DNA of 64,000 nucleotides from Gymnopilus junonius (taxonomy: Eukaryota > Basidiomycota > Agaricomycetes > Agaricales > Galerinaceae): the NCBI GenBank assembly GCA_015501075.1, contig JADNYJ010000023.1, positions 279,065 through 343,064 on the forward strand, read 5' to 3'. Positions 36,905 through 49,213 of the stretch are shown here, piece after piece. Positions within the stretch are counted from its first letter, which is position 1. Each line of letters starts with the position of its first letter. The notes under the pieces are model-generated. The model did no database searches. It was not told where the DNA came from and saw only the letters and a list, made by a program, of their open reading frames with translations. Both the position numbers and the translations under genes were made by a program.

Positions 36905-39601
36905 ATGAGGCTTCTAATTTCTGCCCTCTTACTTTTCCCAGGTCTACTTCAAGGCGCTGGTGCATCTCCGCTTATTCCTCGTTATGGCGACTTTGTCGTC
37001 CACGAGAAGCGAAATTTGCACCCAGAAGTACAAGCTGCACGTCGCCTTGAAGGCCATGTAACTGTCCCTCTTCGAATAGCCCTCAAGCAGAAGAACCTCG
37101 AGTATCTACCCGATTATCTCATGTCTGTTTCCAACCCTTCCTCTGTCTCCTATGGCGAACACTGGTCGCATGAAAAGGTTGTAAAACATTTCGCCCCATC
37201 GCCCGACGCCCATGACACAGTTCGTTCTTGGCTGATGGACGCTGGGTTTGACCCGGCTCGGATGAGGTTAAGCCACAACAAAGCATGGATTGAAGTCCCA
37301 GGTGCTACAGCGCTCGAAGTGGAGGACTTGCTTAACACTCAATTCCATATCTTTGAACACGATGGTGAAGAGCATGTTGGTACGTTGCTCGTATATGTTC
37401 TCGCTCAATGCAGCCTGCTGATACATTTCCTGTAGCATGCCATGAATACTCCTTGCCTGCTGGAGTGGCAGAACATGTCGACTTTGTCACACCAACTGTA
37501 CAAGGAAACGTGAAACTTGTCAAGGCGGCGAACCACTTTCCCCCACAATCGAACTCTCTCAAGAAAAGAGCCGTCGCTCAAACGCTCAGTAGTACACCAT
37601 CAAACAATACTACAGACGGATCACTTGCTGGTTGTGATACTGCCGTGGTTCCTAGCTGTTTGAAGACGCTGTATAACATAACTTACACGCCCAAAGCAAC
37701 TGCTCTCAATACTTTTGGAATAGGTTCGCTTTTTTATGAGACCAACCGAAGCATGTACTAAAACTATCATCTTATAGTCAGCGATTGGCCCGACACATAC
37801 TTGCAATCCGACTTGGACACATTCTTCCGCAACTTTTCGCCTTCTTTAGTCGGGACATCTCCTACTTTGGTCTCCATCAATGGAGGTAAACCTTTCGGCC
37901 CTTACTACTCAGCAACCTCGGAGCTGAATATGACTTTTTACTTTCCCTAGGATCAATTGAACTTGATCCAAGCTCCGATGTTGGCGAAGATGGATGGATC
38001 CTCCAATACGCTATGTCACTTGTGCAGCCCCAGCCTGTCCAATTCCTACAAATGAACAATCCCCAGATTGGTGCGTTCGCCGATTCTGTTCTTCCGACGC
38101 GTGTTGACACGGCATAATCCTTGGGTATAGGTGAAGTTTTCAGTTTTAATGAATGGCTGGATGCAGTCGATGGATCTTATTGCACCTCAGAAGGCGGAGA
38201 CGACTTTACATATGATCCACAACTTCCAAATCCTCTTCCAGGCGGGTTTAAGGATCATTCTTGTGGTACTGTCAAGGCTCCGAACGTAGTCTCAAACTCG
38301 CAAGCTTTCCATGAATATCAGTTTTCTGATTTTTATAAAAACCGCCAATGCAATGAATTCGCAAAGTTAGGATTGATGGGCGTCACCATTTTGTATGCTG
38401 CGGGAATACTGGAACTGCAGGAGCGCAGAGTGGTTATTGTTTGGATGGAAATGGTATGAACATCTTTATCATCAAATAACAAAGACTTGGCCGATTGACC
38501 CGCCTTCTAGGTTCTGAAAATCTTAATGCAACTCACTTCAACCCCGCTTGGCCAGCAACATGCCCGTGGATTACCGTTGTCGGTGGTACCCAGGTCAAAG
38601 CCAATGCTTCGGCAGTATTACAACATTCTTCTCCAGCGGAAGAAGTCTGGAATCAAGATTTGACCATGGGCTTTTTCGAGTCTGGCGGTGGCGGGTTTAG
38701 TAACACGTTTGCTCGGCCGGCGTACCAGGAGCGGCGGTCGACAAGTATCTCAAGTTCTTGGCGAAGAGCGACCCTGGTGTTTTGAGGAATTTTAATACTA
38801 CCGGGGCAAGTCGGGCTCCAACTGCGAACTTTTATACTGTCGTTTGGTGCTGATACCTGCTTTCTGTTCATCGCAGCGTGCTTTCCCTGATTTAAGTGCA
38901 AATGCGTCAGTTTTTCTTTGATTTTTCTTCTTCTGTTGAATTTCCGCGTATCGATGTGCTTCGTTCGATAGAAATATGTTCGTGGACATTGACAACGGCT
39001 CCATATCAATCGACAGCGGACGTCGGGCGCCACTCCTACCGTTGCTGCTATCATCACTCTCGTGAACGACGCCCGAATTGCGGCAGGCAAGAAGCCCGTT
39101 GGTAAGTCCCTGCTCTCTACGACCCTTGCCGCTTACTAGAGTAACTCAATGTATTTAACCTTTTAGGCTTTATCAATCCAACGGTTGGTTGATTTGGCAT
39201 CCTCAAATTCCGAGAGGTGTCAGCTGCTTTACTAATAGTAACGTCCTTCTGTTGCAGATTTACTCGACTGCGTTCGAAACGGCGTTCAATGATATCGTCG
39301 ACGGCACCAGCCAAGGGTGCAAAGGACGTAAGTAACCTTGCCTCGGGCCATTCGGAAATTTGCAGCTTAATGATTCTTCCAGTTCAAGGAGATCGCGGTG
39401 ATGGATTCAAAGCGTGAGTTTAGTTCGATATGGTGGGCAAAGCATCGTGTTAAATGTCTATCCGTAGGACTGCTGGGTGGGATGCGGCTACCGGTACGTT
39501 CCTTATCAATATAAGTCGTGCAGTTGGTTTAAGGATTGATTCAAGGTGTTGGCACTCCCAACCTTGGCAAGCTCATCGAGAAATGGTTGGAACTTCCTTG
39601 A
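36905..39601 (+). pseudogene. Sedolisin (S53, tripeptidyl-peptidase I-like) protease, broken
   Basis: A signal peptide (MRLLISALLLFPGLLQGAGA) is followed by the activation prodomain (VPLRIALKQKNLEYLPDYLM to about 37540) and an S53 catalytic domain with many short introns. Family blocks seen: HFNPAWPATCPWITVVGGTQ, ESGGGGFSNTFARPAYQ, GFINPT, and the C-terminal TAGWDAATG and VGTPNLGKL. Three frame breaks each fit loss of one base: near 38401, near 38728 and near 39020. The last falls inside the catalytic SGTS motif. In addition the Glu-x3-Asp pair is altered: the aligned GEDGWILQYAMSL has Ile where Asp is expected. It is therefore probably inactive, although the frame breaks may partly be sequence error. 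Secreted acid proteases of this family digest external protein. Confidence 0.75.
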
Positions 39602-39725
39602 ATCCCAAAGCGAAGGGAATAAACGTAAACGACAATTCTTCTAGGTTTATTGCTGTAAATAGTAGAATAGATACAACGTGTTATTCTTGATTACACACGC
39701 TCGCAATAAGGTCGATAAGGAGGTA

Positions 39726-40251
39726 TTACAGTGCAGGCATCTTCCGCACAACTTTTCCTTCATTTCGTGCATGTACTCTGAGCTTTCCAAGCAAAGCTGA
39801 ATTAGCCCAGCGTTCAGGCGGAGTTCGCTTCTCAGTAGCCCAGTAATAGATGTCCCAGTCAGGCTCGTCTAACAGCTGTGCAAGGCTCTCATGTCAGCTG
39901 TCAGGAGGTCCAAATAACAGCAGGCCAAAGCACCTTGTCGTATTCCATCATCTCCGTCTCTGACATGGAGGGTAGATTATCACGAGCAAACGTGCTCAAG
40001 AGGAGATCGCTCTCTAGGGTCCCACGTTTTCGTGACTGGTAAACCAGGCGCGCTCTGAGAGTTTCCGCGGATTCGTTTGACCTAGGAAGAGGAGCGAGAG
40101 GAGGAATGTCTGAAGGAGTAGTGGTTGCTGCCATGTGCTCCGGGGTGTGAGGAAGAGGCCATGGGTCTGCAAATACACGGGGAGTCGAAGAAATATGGCG
40201 TTGGCAGTGTCTGCTGAGAGTGATGCCTGTTCTCGAGAGTCGTTGGAACAT
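39726..40251 (-). CDS. SDHAF2: Succinate dehydrogenase assembly factor 2 (Sdh5/SDHAF2)
   Basis: Two exons, 39934-40251 and 39726-39875, with intron 39876-39933, giving 155 aa. Start 40251 ([19 protein letters not shown]) gives an Arg-rich mitochondrial presequence. The conserved SDHAF2 signature follows: [39 protein letters not shown], and after the intron [20 protein letters not shown]. The protein promotes covalent FAD attachment to Sdh1 in the mitochondrial matrix, needed for complex II. Length fits the family and no damage is seen. Confidence 0.93.
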
Positions 40252-42499
40252 TATGATTCTGAGCTGAAGCTTGAAGGTTTGGAAGCACAGCCACATTGAC
40301 CTCTCTCCGGTTCCACGTGATCCATCTATTCGATGATGTCACTTGCATCCAATGATCCACTCGCTGTCTCTCGTCGTGTCCTCCCAAGCCGACAAGCACC
40401 CACATTCTCCAGAACCTCCTGAAGCTTCCAAGCTTGACATATGTTCGAACCAGGCCTCGTCTTCCACACGTCAATCGGTCAGTTTGGCGATCCGGATGAT
40501 GAGTAGTCCTCGCCTCGGAGGCTCGGACGATGGTCAACTAAAAGCAAAAGAAAATTGTGTTGATTGTACACTTGAAAGTATTTTGTTATTTGTACTAGAC
40601 TGTCGAATTTGAGCCAGGCTAGTCATCCTAATATTATGCTGGTCACGAATATTACATTTATTTATCTTGTTTGACGTCCGGATACACCTTACCGAAATAA
40701 CAGCTCCCTGATACATATGCCGCACAAAAAAAGGGGAAAAAATATTGTAATTGAAGCAGAGGACTACAAGAAACAAGCTTTCCTGCTGAGGCTATAGCTG
40801 GTCTTCTCGGCTTGTCCAATCAGCGGAGGCCCGGTAAAAACCTCGAACAAAAATTCTATCATTATCACGAACATTATACAAAGACCAGCACTGGCCAGCA
40901 AAGGTTCAGCTAAACAGAGTCCAGACTGAGCAAGGATATTGCAAGAAAGTAGGGCCAATGACAACGTAAACCTGGAAGAAATTTAAAAAAGGTGCCTGGT
41001 GAACGTTCAACACGGCGTCAAACAAATACTCTATGTGTGGCACGTGTCGCGGATGTGAAGACGGTTGATCATTGCAATTCACGACGTTGTCTCCGACCCG
41101 GAGCCCAAAACATTGCTGTATTCTCGACGACCTGTAAACTCTGAGCAAACCCCTTTCTTTTGCCTTTCCAATCCATCGGACTTGTTGTTGACCTCCACGG
41201 TGTTCGGAACCACTATCTTTTCCCAAACTTCTCAGGCCAGGCTTGAATGGTATAGAAATTAGATGTTCCTCTCAACTTCCCGTATACCGAGTCGGCGCAC
41301 ATTCTACGGAAAAATTGGATGCTTGACGTTATAACCTCGGTTGCGTAGGTAGTAAAATAGGCTTCCAGTCGAGCCTATTTTATGTCGGCGTAATCTTAAA
41401 TCCTACATGGACCTCTCAGGCAAGCTTCTTTGGTCCTCTTATTCTGAAATAATCCGCTTGGCTACATCTTGAACTTACAAGTTCCTTTGAATACCCAGGA
41501 CCGGCCATCGGATGTCTGTTATCTACATCACCAAGTTCACACCTACGAGGATAGCTGCGTCCACCGCCGTTCAGAATTGATCGTTCAACCCCAATGTATG
41601 GTGTTTTGATCCTTGGGTCGGATATACTTCATCAATGGTCATGGAAGCTCGGCCTGCACCGCTGTGGCTACATACTATCATCGGGGAACATAGGCAGTCC
41701 AACCGTTCGATCTGGTTTGATGAATCCACCCATATGGTCCAGTCCAAGCATACTATACTAAACAAAACTGCTATATGTTCACGTTTGTGGAGCATTGCTG
41801 TAGTGAAGGCTCTGAGGGCTCCATATTTCTCCGTCCATCTATTGGTGAACAATATGGCAGTTCTGCAAAAAGAGCTTATCCGCCTGGCGTCACCCTGCAT
41901 CAAACCTCATGGTTATTGTCCATTCCTCCACCGACAGAGGATCGTCCATTCTCTGGAAGTAGGCAAGTGCGAGTTGATGGAAGAGGAGACGAGATATTTG
42001 GGGAGAATGACAACATCTCTAGCATCAGGTATGTATAGTTCCGTCCCAGTAAACTGTAGATGCTCATACTTAGGATATCCAGTCGTAGGACCAAGCACCT
42101 GACGCTTCATAAAACCCGAACCGAAAGATTCAATGGGCGTGTTTTTCCGACATGTGCACCCTTATCGATACAATTGTGATCATTGTCGAAGATTGGGTTC
42201 TTAACCACCGCAACGCGAATGTGATCCCACCATCGCCGACAACAGCACTATTGGTCTACCCAATGTTTACCATGGCGAATTTCTTCCGACCACCGGGGTT
42301 CTTTTGGTAGCTTATTGCTGCTGCTTGCAGGACTAAGCAACTTCTTTCTAACGAGTTCCACCTACCACCTGACTCATGGCAACATGCACTTTGTCGGAAC
42401 AAGTGACAAAGCTCGGTGGATGTTAGGGTATAAAATGAACCTCAAGTCCTTGAAAAGAACTACCGAAACGGTGCTTACCTTTTCTGTCCGGCGCTCAAT
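40252..42499. other. Intergenic, no supported gene
   Basis: About 2.2 kb. ORFs at 40764-41226 (minus, hydrophobic) and 41571-42110 (both strands) have no recognisable family and compete with one another. A perfect hairpin is at 41353-41382. Confidence 0.5.
41353..41382. repeat. Perfect 11-bp inverted repeat (hairpin)
   Basis: TAAAATAGGCT, an 8-nt spacer, then AGCCTATTTTA. No associated gene; function unknown. Confidence 0.8.
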
Positions 42500-43856
42500 A
42501 TGTTGTTCTCCAAGGGCTTTGTCGCTTCTGTCCTCCTCGCGACTTCTGTTGTTTTTGCTTCTCCTCTTACCCCGGAGCTCGCCAAGCGAGGAGCGGCGTT
42601 GACGGCACAGTATGCTACTGAGACTGAGGTGAGTGATTGCTCGATCCATCTTTTCGTCGGATATGGATGCTCATGTACCTCGATGGTCTAGCCTGGAGGG
42701 TGAGGACCATTTGCCGCGATATCATTGGGGACTTGGGAAGTAATTGATCGTTGGCTGTCGCTCTTAGACGATTCGAGCTCGAGAACAATCTCTGGGGAGA
42801 AGCTTCAGCCAGCGCAGGTGGTTCGCAGACGACTCAAGCCGACTCGGTCAATGGCAACACCATTGCCTGGCACACGACGTACAACTGGGCTGGAGGTACG
42901 CCACGCTGTCCTTTGTCTCCCTCCAACCTTCTTCTGAAACACCGCATCAGCAAACAACCAAGTAAAGAGCTGTCAGTGCCTTGCCATGCTTATATCACAT
43001 TTTATTCATATTGAAAACGACTTGAACTTGAACATCCTGGTTTTGCGCAGACGCCAACGTTAACCTCCTCACTGGCACGAGCAAGCAGCTGTCCGCCATC
43101 CAATCCATCCCGACCACGTGGCAGTGGACGTACACGTCCGCGTCGTCCAACCTCGTCGCTGATGTCTCTTATGATCTCTGGTTGTCGAATACACCGGGAT
43201 CGACGGGGGCGACGAGTCAATCTTCTTATGAGGTGTAAGTGAATTTTCTTCTTCTGATCCGAGTTACTCAACGGGGATTCTGTAGGATGATCTGGTTGAG
43301 CGATAGAGGAGGGTGAGGGGGGTTCTATTCGTACTTCTGTTGAGGTTCTCAATCTCTTTCCTTTCCTTTTGCCAGAGCTAACCCAGCGGGATCGAACGCG
43401 GGCACAGTCAGGTACATTGCTGTTAATTCAGCCTTGTAATTACAAGACCAGAGGGCTAACGGAACATGTCACTTTCTAGCATCAACGGGCAAAACTGGAC
43501 GCTCTGGAAAGGCACCGTCGGGAGCTGGAAGATTTTCTCATTCGTCGCTCCGAGCGAGACGACCAACTTTAGTGCTGATCTGAAGCCTTTCTTCAGTGGG
43601 TCCTGTTTCTGTTAGTCTGTCGGATGTTGGACTGGACTCCTGATTTCTTTCTTTTCTTTTAACAGCGTACCTGACCAACTCGCAAGGCGTCTCGGCGTCT
43701 TCGTACCTCGTCCAAGCACAATCCGGAACGGAGCCTTTCATCGGTTAGTTCCCCCCTCCCCTTTGTTTGTTTGCTCTATGTTGAATGTTCTTTTTGCTTG
43801 CATTTGTAGGCTCTGCGACGCTTACTACCAGTGCTTATCAGCTTGCTATCAACTAA
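42500..43856 (+). CDS. Secreted GH12 endoglucanase/xyloglucanase
   Basis: Seven or more exons. Signal peptide MLFSKGFVASVLLATSVVFA, then a propeptide-like LTPELAKR. The GH12 blocks are LENNLWGEASAS, NGNTIAWHTTYNWAG, NQVKSYANVNLLTG, SYDLWLSNTPG, SYEVMIWLS (first catalytic Glu), WTLWKGTVGSWKIFSFVAPS, ETTNFSADLKPFFTYLTNSQ, and AQSGTEPFIGSATLTT (second catalytic Glu). Introns near 42903-42953, 42974-43050, 43236-43289, about 43316-43378, 43412-43479, 43595-43665 and 43742-43809 all keep frame. The first intron (from 42628) needs an acceptor near 42781 for frame, so the extreme N-terminal join is uncertain. Enzymes of this family cut beta-1,4-glucan or xyloglucan in plant cell walls. Complete, stop at 43854. 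Confidence 0.9.
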
Positions 43857-44378
43857 GGATCTCTGAGGGCTAGAAGTTGTCATGGGTTTTACAGCTGGCT
43901 GTATTTATGTATCTATGTTATGTATCGAACGACGGAAAGGAAAGGAATTATTATTATTATTATTACTGTAACCGATGACTTGAAGTACTTTCATTCAAAC
44001 CAAAGCCAATGGGTGGAAGCTACCCCATAGCTAGGCAAGTACTAGATCCAAACCAGGTCGGGCGATAAGGCCTTAAGGACAAGAGACGGTACGGCGGCTT
44101 GATTCATCCTATATCGGTCGACGGCGAGGTCAGCTGGGGCAGCTGGTCGCCGTGTGTGGTGCTCCTTCCAAGGGTCGATTGGGCTCCCATTTCTCATCGC
44201 GTCAATGTTAAACCGTGTCTATGACGTATGAGATACATACTTAGCAGCAGCTATCTATAACGTAACAAAAGAACTGGATCCTCACGCTGGATGTGTCTCC
44301 CAGAGTCTCATTCATCGTCCTTAAAAACAAACGTTTGGACAGTTGAACCCCTTCATTATACAGCGAACCCCAGCAGAG

Positions 44379-45438
44379 ATGTCGGGAAGCACCCAACAGC
44401 CGCAGTGGACATTTGTGAAGCTCTCGACGGCTGATAATCCTCTTACTTGCGTGATTCCGCAGAATTTGCAGACCCCTCCAGCGGCAAGAGCTATTGAGAG
44501 GTTTGCGATTAATGGGAATGCCATCGGTGGGTACACGAAGAGACGAGAGCGCCACAGGCTCCAATGCTGATCATCAATACCTGTAGTGACTGGCGGCGCA
44601 GGGGACCTAGGACTAGAAGCCGCCCGCGCACTCCTAGAGCACGGTGCGACAGGGCTGGCGATCTTCGACCTCCCAGAAGCTCTGGAGAAGCACCATGACA
44701 AAATCGTGGCGATGCAGCAGGAGTTTCAAAGCGTGAAGGTCCTGGAGTTGCCCGTGGACGTGTCTGATGAGGGGCAGGTGGTGCAGGCGGTGGAGAAGAC
44801 GGTGGGGGAGCTAGATGGGGGAGTGCATGTGCTGGTGTGCTTTGCGGGTATTGCGAGGGGCGGGGAGGCGACTGAGATGAGCGTGGATTTGTGGAGGAAG
44901 GTGCAGGAGGTGAATACGATGGGGGCGTGGATCTGCGCGAGGACGGTGGCAAAGTAAGGGCTTGGGCAGAGGGCTTTACTGCTGATATGCTGACTGTATA
45001 TTGTACAGGGAGATGATCAAGCAAAAGTCGGGAGGGAGCATCATATTTGTGGCCTCCATCGCGGCGCACAAGGTGCTCTTTCCGCTGCACCAGTCGGTGT
45101 ACAATGTGTCGAAAGCGGGGCTCCTGCAGCTCACGGCGTGTCTGGCGGCGGAATGGGCGCAGCACGGGATCAGAGTGAACAGCATCAGCCCGGGGTTCAT
45201 GGACACAGTGATGACGCAGGGCGAGGGGCCGGCAGTCGGGCGCAAGGTGTGGGAGGAGCGGAACCCATTGGGGAGGATGGGGGATGCGACAGAGGTTACG
45301 GGGCCGGTGGTGATGCTGGCCAGTAATGCGGGGAGGTATGTCAACGGGATCGATATTCTGATCGATGGTGAGTGGTTTGGGCTGAGTATAGCAATGGTGC
45401 TAATGCCGCGCTTTGCAGGAGGAGGCCATGTATTCTAA
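44379..45438 (+). CDS. Short-chain dehydrogenase/reductase (sorbose reductase/mannitol dehydrogenase-like)
   Basis: Four exons: 44379-44526, 44587-44953, 45009-45367 and 45419-45438. The cofactor motif VTGGAGDLGLEAAR (TGxxxGxG) sits at the first splice junction. FAGIARGG and NTMGAW match the SDR central motifs. The active site is IIFVASIAAH (Ser) and YNVSKAG (YxxxK). SPGFMDTVM and the end DGGGHVF are usual for classical SDRs. Family members related to NADP sorbose/mannitol dehydrogenases reduce keto-sugars; the substrate here is inferred only. Intact. An in-frame ATG at 44343 would add 12 residues; 44379 is preferred by position. Confidence 0.85.
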
Positions 45439-45699
45439 GTGGCAGAGTTGTGCATATGTAACACTAGATACCTTATGTTTGAGCGTGTGAACTACGCCTG
45501 CCTGACTCGTCTTTTTGCGGACGAACAACATTTGCCAACATCCACCAGCACTGCTCGTTCTTAAAACAGCCTTCATTTCTGCCCATCACTTGCTTTCACC
45601 AAGAGTCCCCCTTTTGTCTGCATAACCCCCATCGGTTTAGAGCCACTCAGCCAACTGATAATTGTCTCTTTTGCACCGCAACCAATAGACTCCCCAGCC

Positions 45700-47557
45700 A
45701 TGTCCCAACCCGCAACCTCTTCTTCATCCACGTGAGTACGCCTTCTAAGCCAACCTTATCACCCAAAAAAACAGGGGCAAAAGAAAAATAAGTACTGACG
45801 AAAAAAAAATCTTTTGCGACCCCTCTTTTACAACAGACCCAGCAACAACGCCGACTCATCTTGGAAAAGCGGTCTCCGGCCACCCCCAAAAGACGCACGC
45901 CCCCAAACCGAAGATGTAACTGCCACCAAAGGCATCGAATTCGAGGACATGTTCCTCCGTCGCGAGCTCCTCATGGGCATCTTTGAAGCCGGCTTCGAGA
46001 ACCCGTCTCCCATCCAGGAAGAAGCCATCCCCATCGCCCTCGCCAAGCGCGACGTCCTCGCCCGTGCCAAGAACGGCACAGGCAAGACTGCCGCCTTCGT
46101 CATACCCTCATTGCAGCAGGTTGATGTCCACAAGCCCAAGATCCAAGCCCTCCTTTTGGTCCCCACACGTGAGTTGGCCCTGCAGACCTCGCAGGTGTGC
46201 AAGATCCTCGGAAAACACATGGGTTGCAGGTCATGGTCACCACCGGCGGTACCACCCTCAAGGATGATATCCTTCGTTTATCCGAGACCGTCCACGTCCT
46301 CGTTGGAACCCCTGGTCGTATCCTCGATTTGGCGGGTAAAGGCGTAGCCGATCTCAGCGAGTGTCCTGTCTTTGTTATGGACGAGGCAGATAAACTTCTG
46401 TCGCCCGAATTCGCGCCCGTTATGGAGCAATTGCTCTCTTTCCTCCCTGCTGATCGCCAAGTCATGCTGTTCAGCGCTACTTTCCCCCTGATTGTGAAAG
46501 ACTTCAAGGTATGCCTCGTTTTTTAATCTTTTTTTTGTACTCTTTTACTGACGTTCCTGTAGGAGAAACACATGAAATCTCCTTACGAGATCAACCTCAT
46601 GGATGAGCTCACCCTCCGTGGTGTAACTCAATACTATGCCTATGTCGAGGAACGACAAAAGGTCCACTGCCTCAATACCCTCTTCTCAAAGGTACGCTCT
46701 CTTCTAAAACGAAAATGTAAGCATCCATTAAATTATCTCTTTTACAGTTGCAAATCAACCAATCCATCATCTTCTGCAACTCCACCAACCGCGTCGAGCT
46801 CCTCGCCAAAAAAGTCACCGAACTGGGCTACTCATGCTTCTACTCACACGCCAAAATGCTACAATCGCACCGCAACCGCGTCTTCCACGACTTCCGCAAC
46901 GGCGTGTGCCGGAACCTCGTCTGCTCGGACCTGCTCACGCGTGGTATAGATATCCAGGCCGTGAATGTCGTCATCAACTTTGATTTCCCCAAGAACAGCG
47001 AGACGTACCTCCATCGTATCGGTCGTTCAGGGAGATTCGGACATCTGGGACTGGCGATTAACCTCGTGACGTACGAGGATAGGTTTAATCTGTATAAGAT
47101 TGAACAGGAGCTGGGGACGGAGATTCAGCCTATTCCGCAAAATATTGATCGGGGGTTGTATGTGGCTCCTAGTGGAGGTGAGGAGACCCAGGCACCGCAG
47201 AGGACACCTCAGCAGACGGTGCTTTCTCAACAGCAGCAGACTCAGCAACAGCAAGCGCCGAGGAATGGACCTGCCCCACCACCACCACCCGCTGCTGCTG
47301 CTAGTGGTCTTCCGACACAGTCACAACAACTTCAACAACAGCTGCAACAGCTGACACCGCAGCAGTTACAGCAGTTGACGCCGCAGCAGAGGCAGCAATT
47401 GTTGTTGCAACAGCAGATTTTGCAGCAGCAACAACAGCACATTGTGGCTGCGAGACAGCAGCAGCAGCAGAATGGGGTGCCTGTTCAGCAGCAGCAGCAG
47501 GGACAGGTACCGCGGGGACAGCCTGCGTATCGTGGTGGTGTGCCCGTTGCGCGGTGA
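45700..47557 (+). CDS. DHH1: DEAD-box RNA helicase Dhh1 (DDX6 family), with an apparent one-base frameshift
   Basis: Exons 45700-45731, 45837-46508, 46563-46691 and 46748-47557. Motifs in order: Q-motif [12 protein letters not shown], Walker [39 protein letters not shown] (DEAD box), FSATFP, then GIDIQAVN and [10 protein letters not shown] in the second RecA domain. The C-terminal 130 residues are rich in Gln and Pro. Dhh1 promotes mRNA decapping and translational repression in P-bodies. Between KHMG and the following VMVTTGG the frame shifts by one: at 46221-46226 one base of GGGTT appears missing. The protein is otherwise perfectly conserved, so this is more likely a sequence error than gene loss. 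The SDR gene lies upstream on the same strand, 261 bp away. Confidence 0.92.
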
Positions 47558-49213
47558 GCGCATGTCTGCGTTGTGAAGGTGAAGAGGGGAGAGAAGTGCA
47601 GAATGGAATGAGAAGTGGAGTGAGAAGTGTGTGGAGTTTGCCGCCGGGGAGGGTAGGAGATACAGGGCGGCGGAGAGTTCAAGCAACAATTTTTGTGTTT
47701 TCTTTTCCTTTTTTTTTCTTTCTTTTTTCCCCGACTTTTTTTTTCTCCTACTGTTTTTTCTTTCGAATCCGAATCCGAATCCTACAATCATATTGGTCTT
47801 GGGTCTTGGGTCCTTTCTTCGCATTGGATTTCGCAATCCAACAATCCAATCGCCACTGATATTGTTATCACGATCACGATCAAGATTCAAGATCCCATCC
47901 ACCCCCCATTCCCAACCACCATAGTAATCGATGACTGCAAACGGTCAAATCCATACATAATCCATCTTTAAAACCGTGACCCCCCAAGTCCTCACCCGCC
48001 GCTTCGTTTTTGTGGACGACAAATCGTCGTCGTTTACCGGCAACCTCATCCGCTTCCACCACCTCGAATTTCACGAGTCCAGAAGAGCAGCAGCAGCTAT
48101 ATACACCCACCCATCCACTCCATCCTTGTTTGATTGTATATATACCCCACTCTACCTGCCTTCAAGTCGACTACCTACCTTCTTAACTCCGGGCCTCAGC
48201 GCATACTCTTTACTCGCAGTCATCATCATCATCACCACCATTATACAACCCCCTAAATCATACTTGAATCCATCCCTCTGTGCACCATGTCCATCCGTCC
48301 CACTTGATCCCCAGACCACTGCCTACCCCTTGTAATGTCGACTTACGCTTTAACATCCGCAGCTCATCCTCAATCTCTCTATACGGTCCTGCATCGTCGT
48401 CAGTGCCACCTCCATCGATAATGCCCATCGTCGCTCGTCGCTCTTTCCTCAATCCCCAATTCCCATAGTGTCGTAACTTGAATGCCTACTGAGCTTTCAT
48501 TACGCGCTCTTACTACTCTAGCTACTCTACAACATGTGCTCGCTTTGTGGTTCTGGTTCTGGGATCTACCAAGTATAACTGGGAGTGCGTGTACATATGT
48601 GTAATGTCAGTGGCGTTAACTCGATTATTGTTGACGAACGTGGTGTATGAACTTGAAAGTAAGGGTGATGATGCGGTGAACCTTTTTCTTACTTGGACCG
48701 GGATCTACTTGAACTTCGTACCCGGATTATGTAAATTGAGATTTGTTCTCGCTCTCTCATTGACAGAGCACTGGCCAGCGTGTTCAACATGTGTATCGCA
48801 TGTATCGCATGCCTTGCCAATTTCGACAGACACCCAGTCCTCGAATAGTTTTTCTCGCAGGGATAAACTTGTTATGATTGCTCATCACGTCGTTCCTCGA
48901 CCACGCCCACCGACATCCACAGGCCATAGTAGAGGAGATCACAGAGTAGCAAGACACGCGTTAACTGTCACATCCACTATGGAGCTAGGTTGGATTGGAA
49001 TCAAACCTAAAGAAGTTCAATATTCAATGCGCTCTCATGATGTCATCCACCGCTATACGTACATACACGTATTTATGACTGTGAGTCACCAGGACCCTGG
49101 CCATCATGTTGAACTCGTGTGTCTTTGCCAATTTCCAACAGACACCATTTGCATCTCAGTCCTTGATTGACTTTTCTAGGGATAACATCGTTGCCTTTAC
49201 TCGTTGTTGCGTC
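47558..49213. other. DHH1 3' region and non-coding DNA with a partial duplication
   Basis: Poly-T-rich DNA at 47690-47770, probably DHH1 3' UTR. The rest has no supported gene. The segment 48828-48960 is a diverged duplicate of 49138-49290 (see the repeat entry). Confidence 0.5.
48828..48960 (+). repeat. Diverged direct duplication of 49138-49290 (start of the F-box-like pseudogene)
   Basis: Both copies read GACACC, then CAGTCCT, GGGATAA, CGTCGTTCCT, GACCA, GCC and TAGAGGAGATCACAGAGTA in the same order and orientation with small indels. The second copy continues into F-box-like coding sequence; the first ends just after it begins. Confidence 0.7.

Noticed and set aside
40435..40465. Second tRNA-like B-box on the minus strand (GGTTCGAAC)
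   Set aside because: Stem bases do not pair; no cloverleaf.
40764..41226. Minus-strand hydrophobic ORFs that could be a membrane protein
   Set aside because: No clear splice joining them and no family recognised.
41571..42110. Overlapping ORFs on both strands (110 and 155 aa)
   Set aside because: No recognisable motif in either, and each could be the shadow of the other.
46196..46231. A 36-nt intron in DHH1 that would remove the frameshift
   Set aside because: GT..AG ends exist, but the intron would delete the conserved CKILGKHMG segment of the helicase core.
48547..49170. 207-aa ORF
   Set aside because: Starts at a non-ATG codon and spans a duplicated segment whose other copy reads in the F-box frame.
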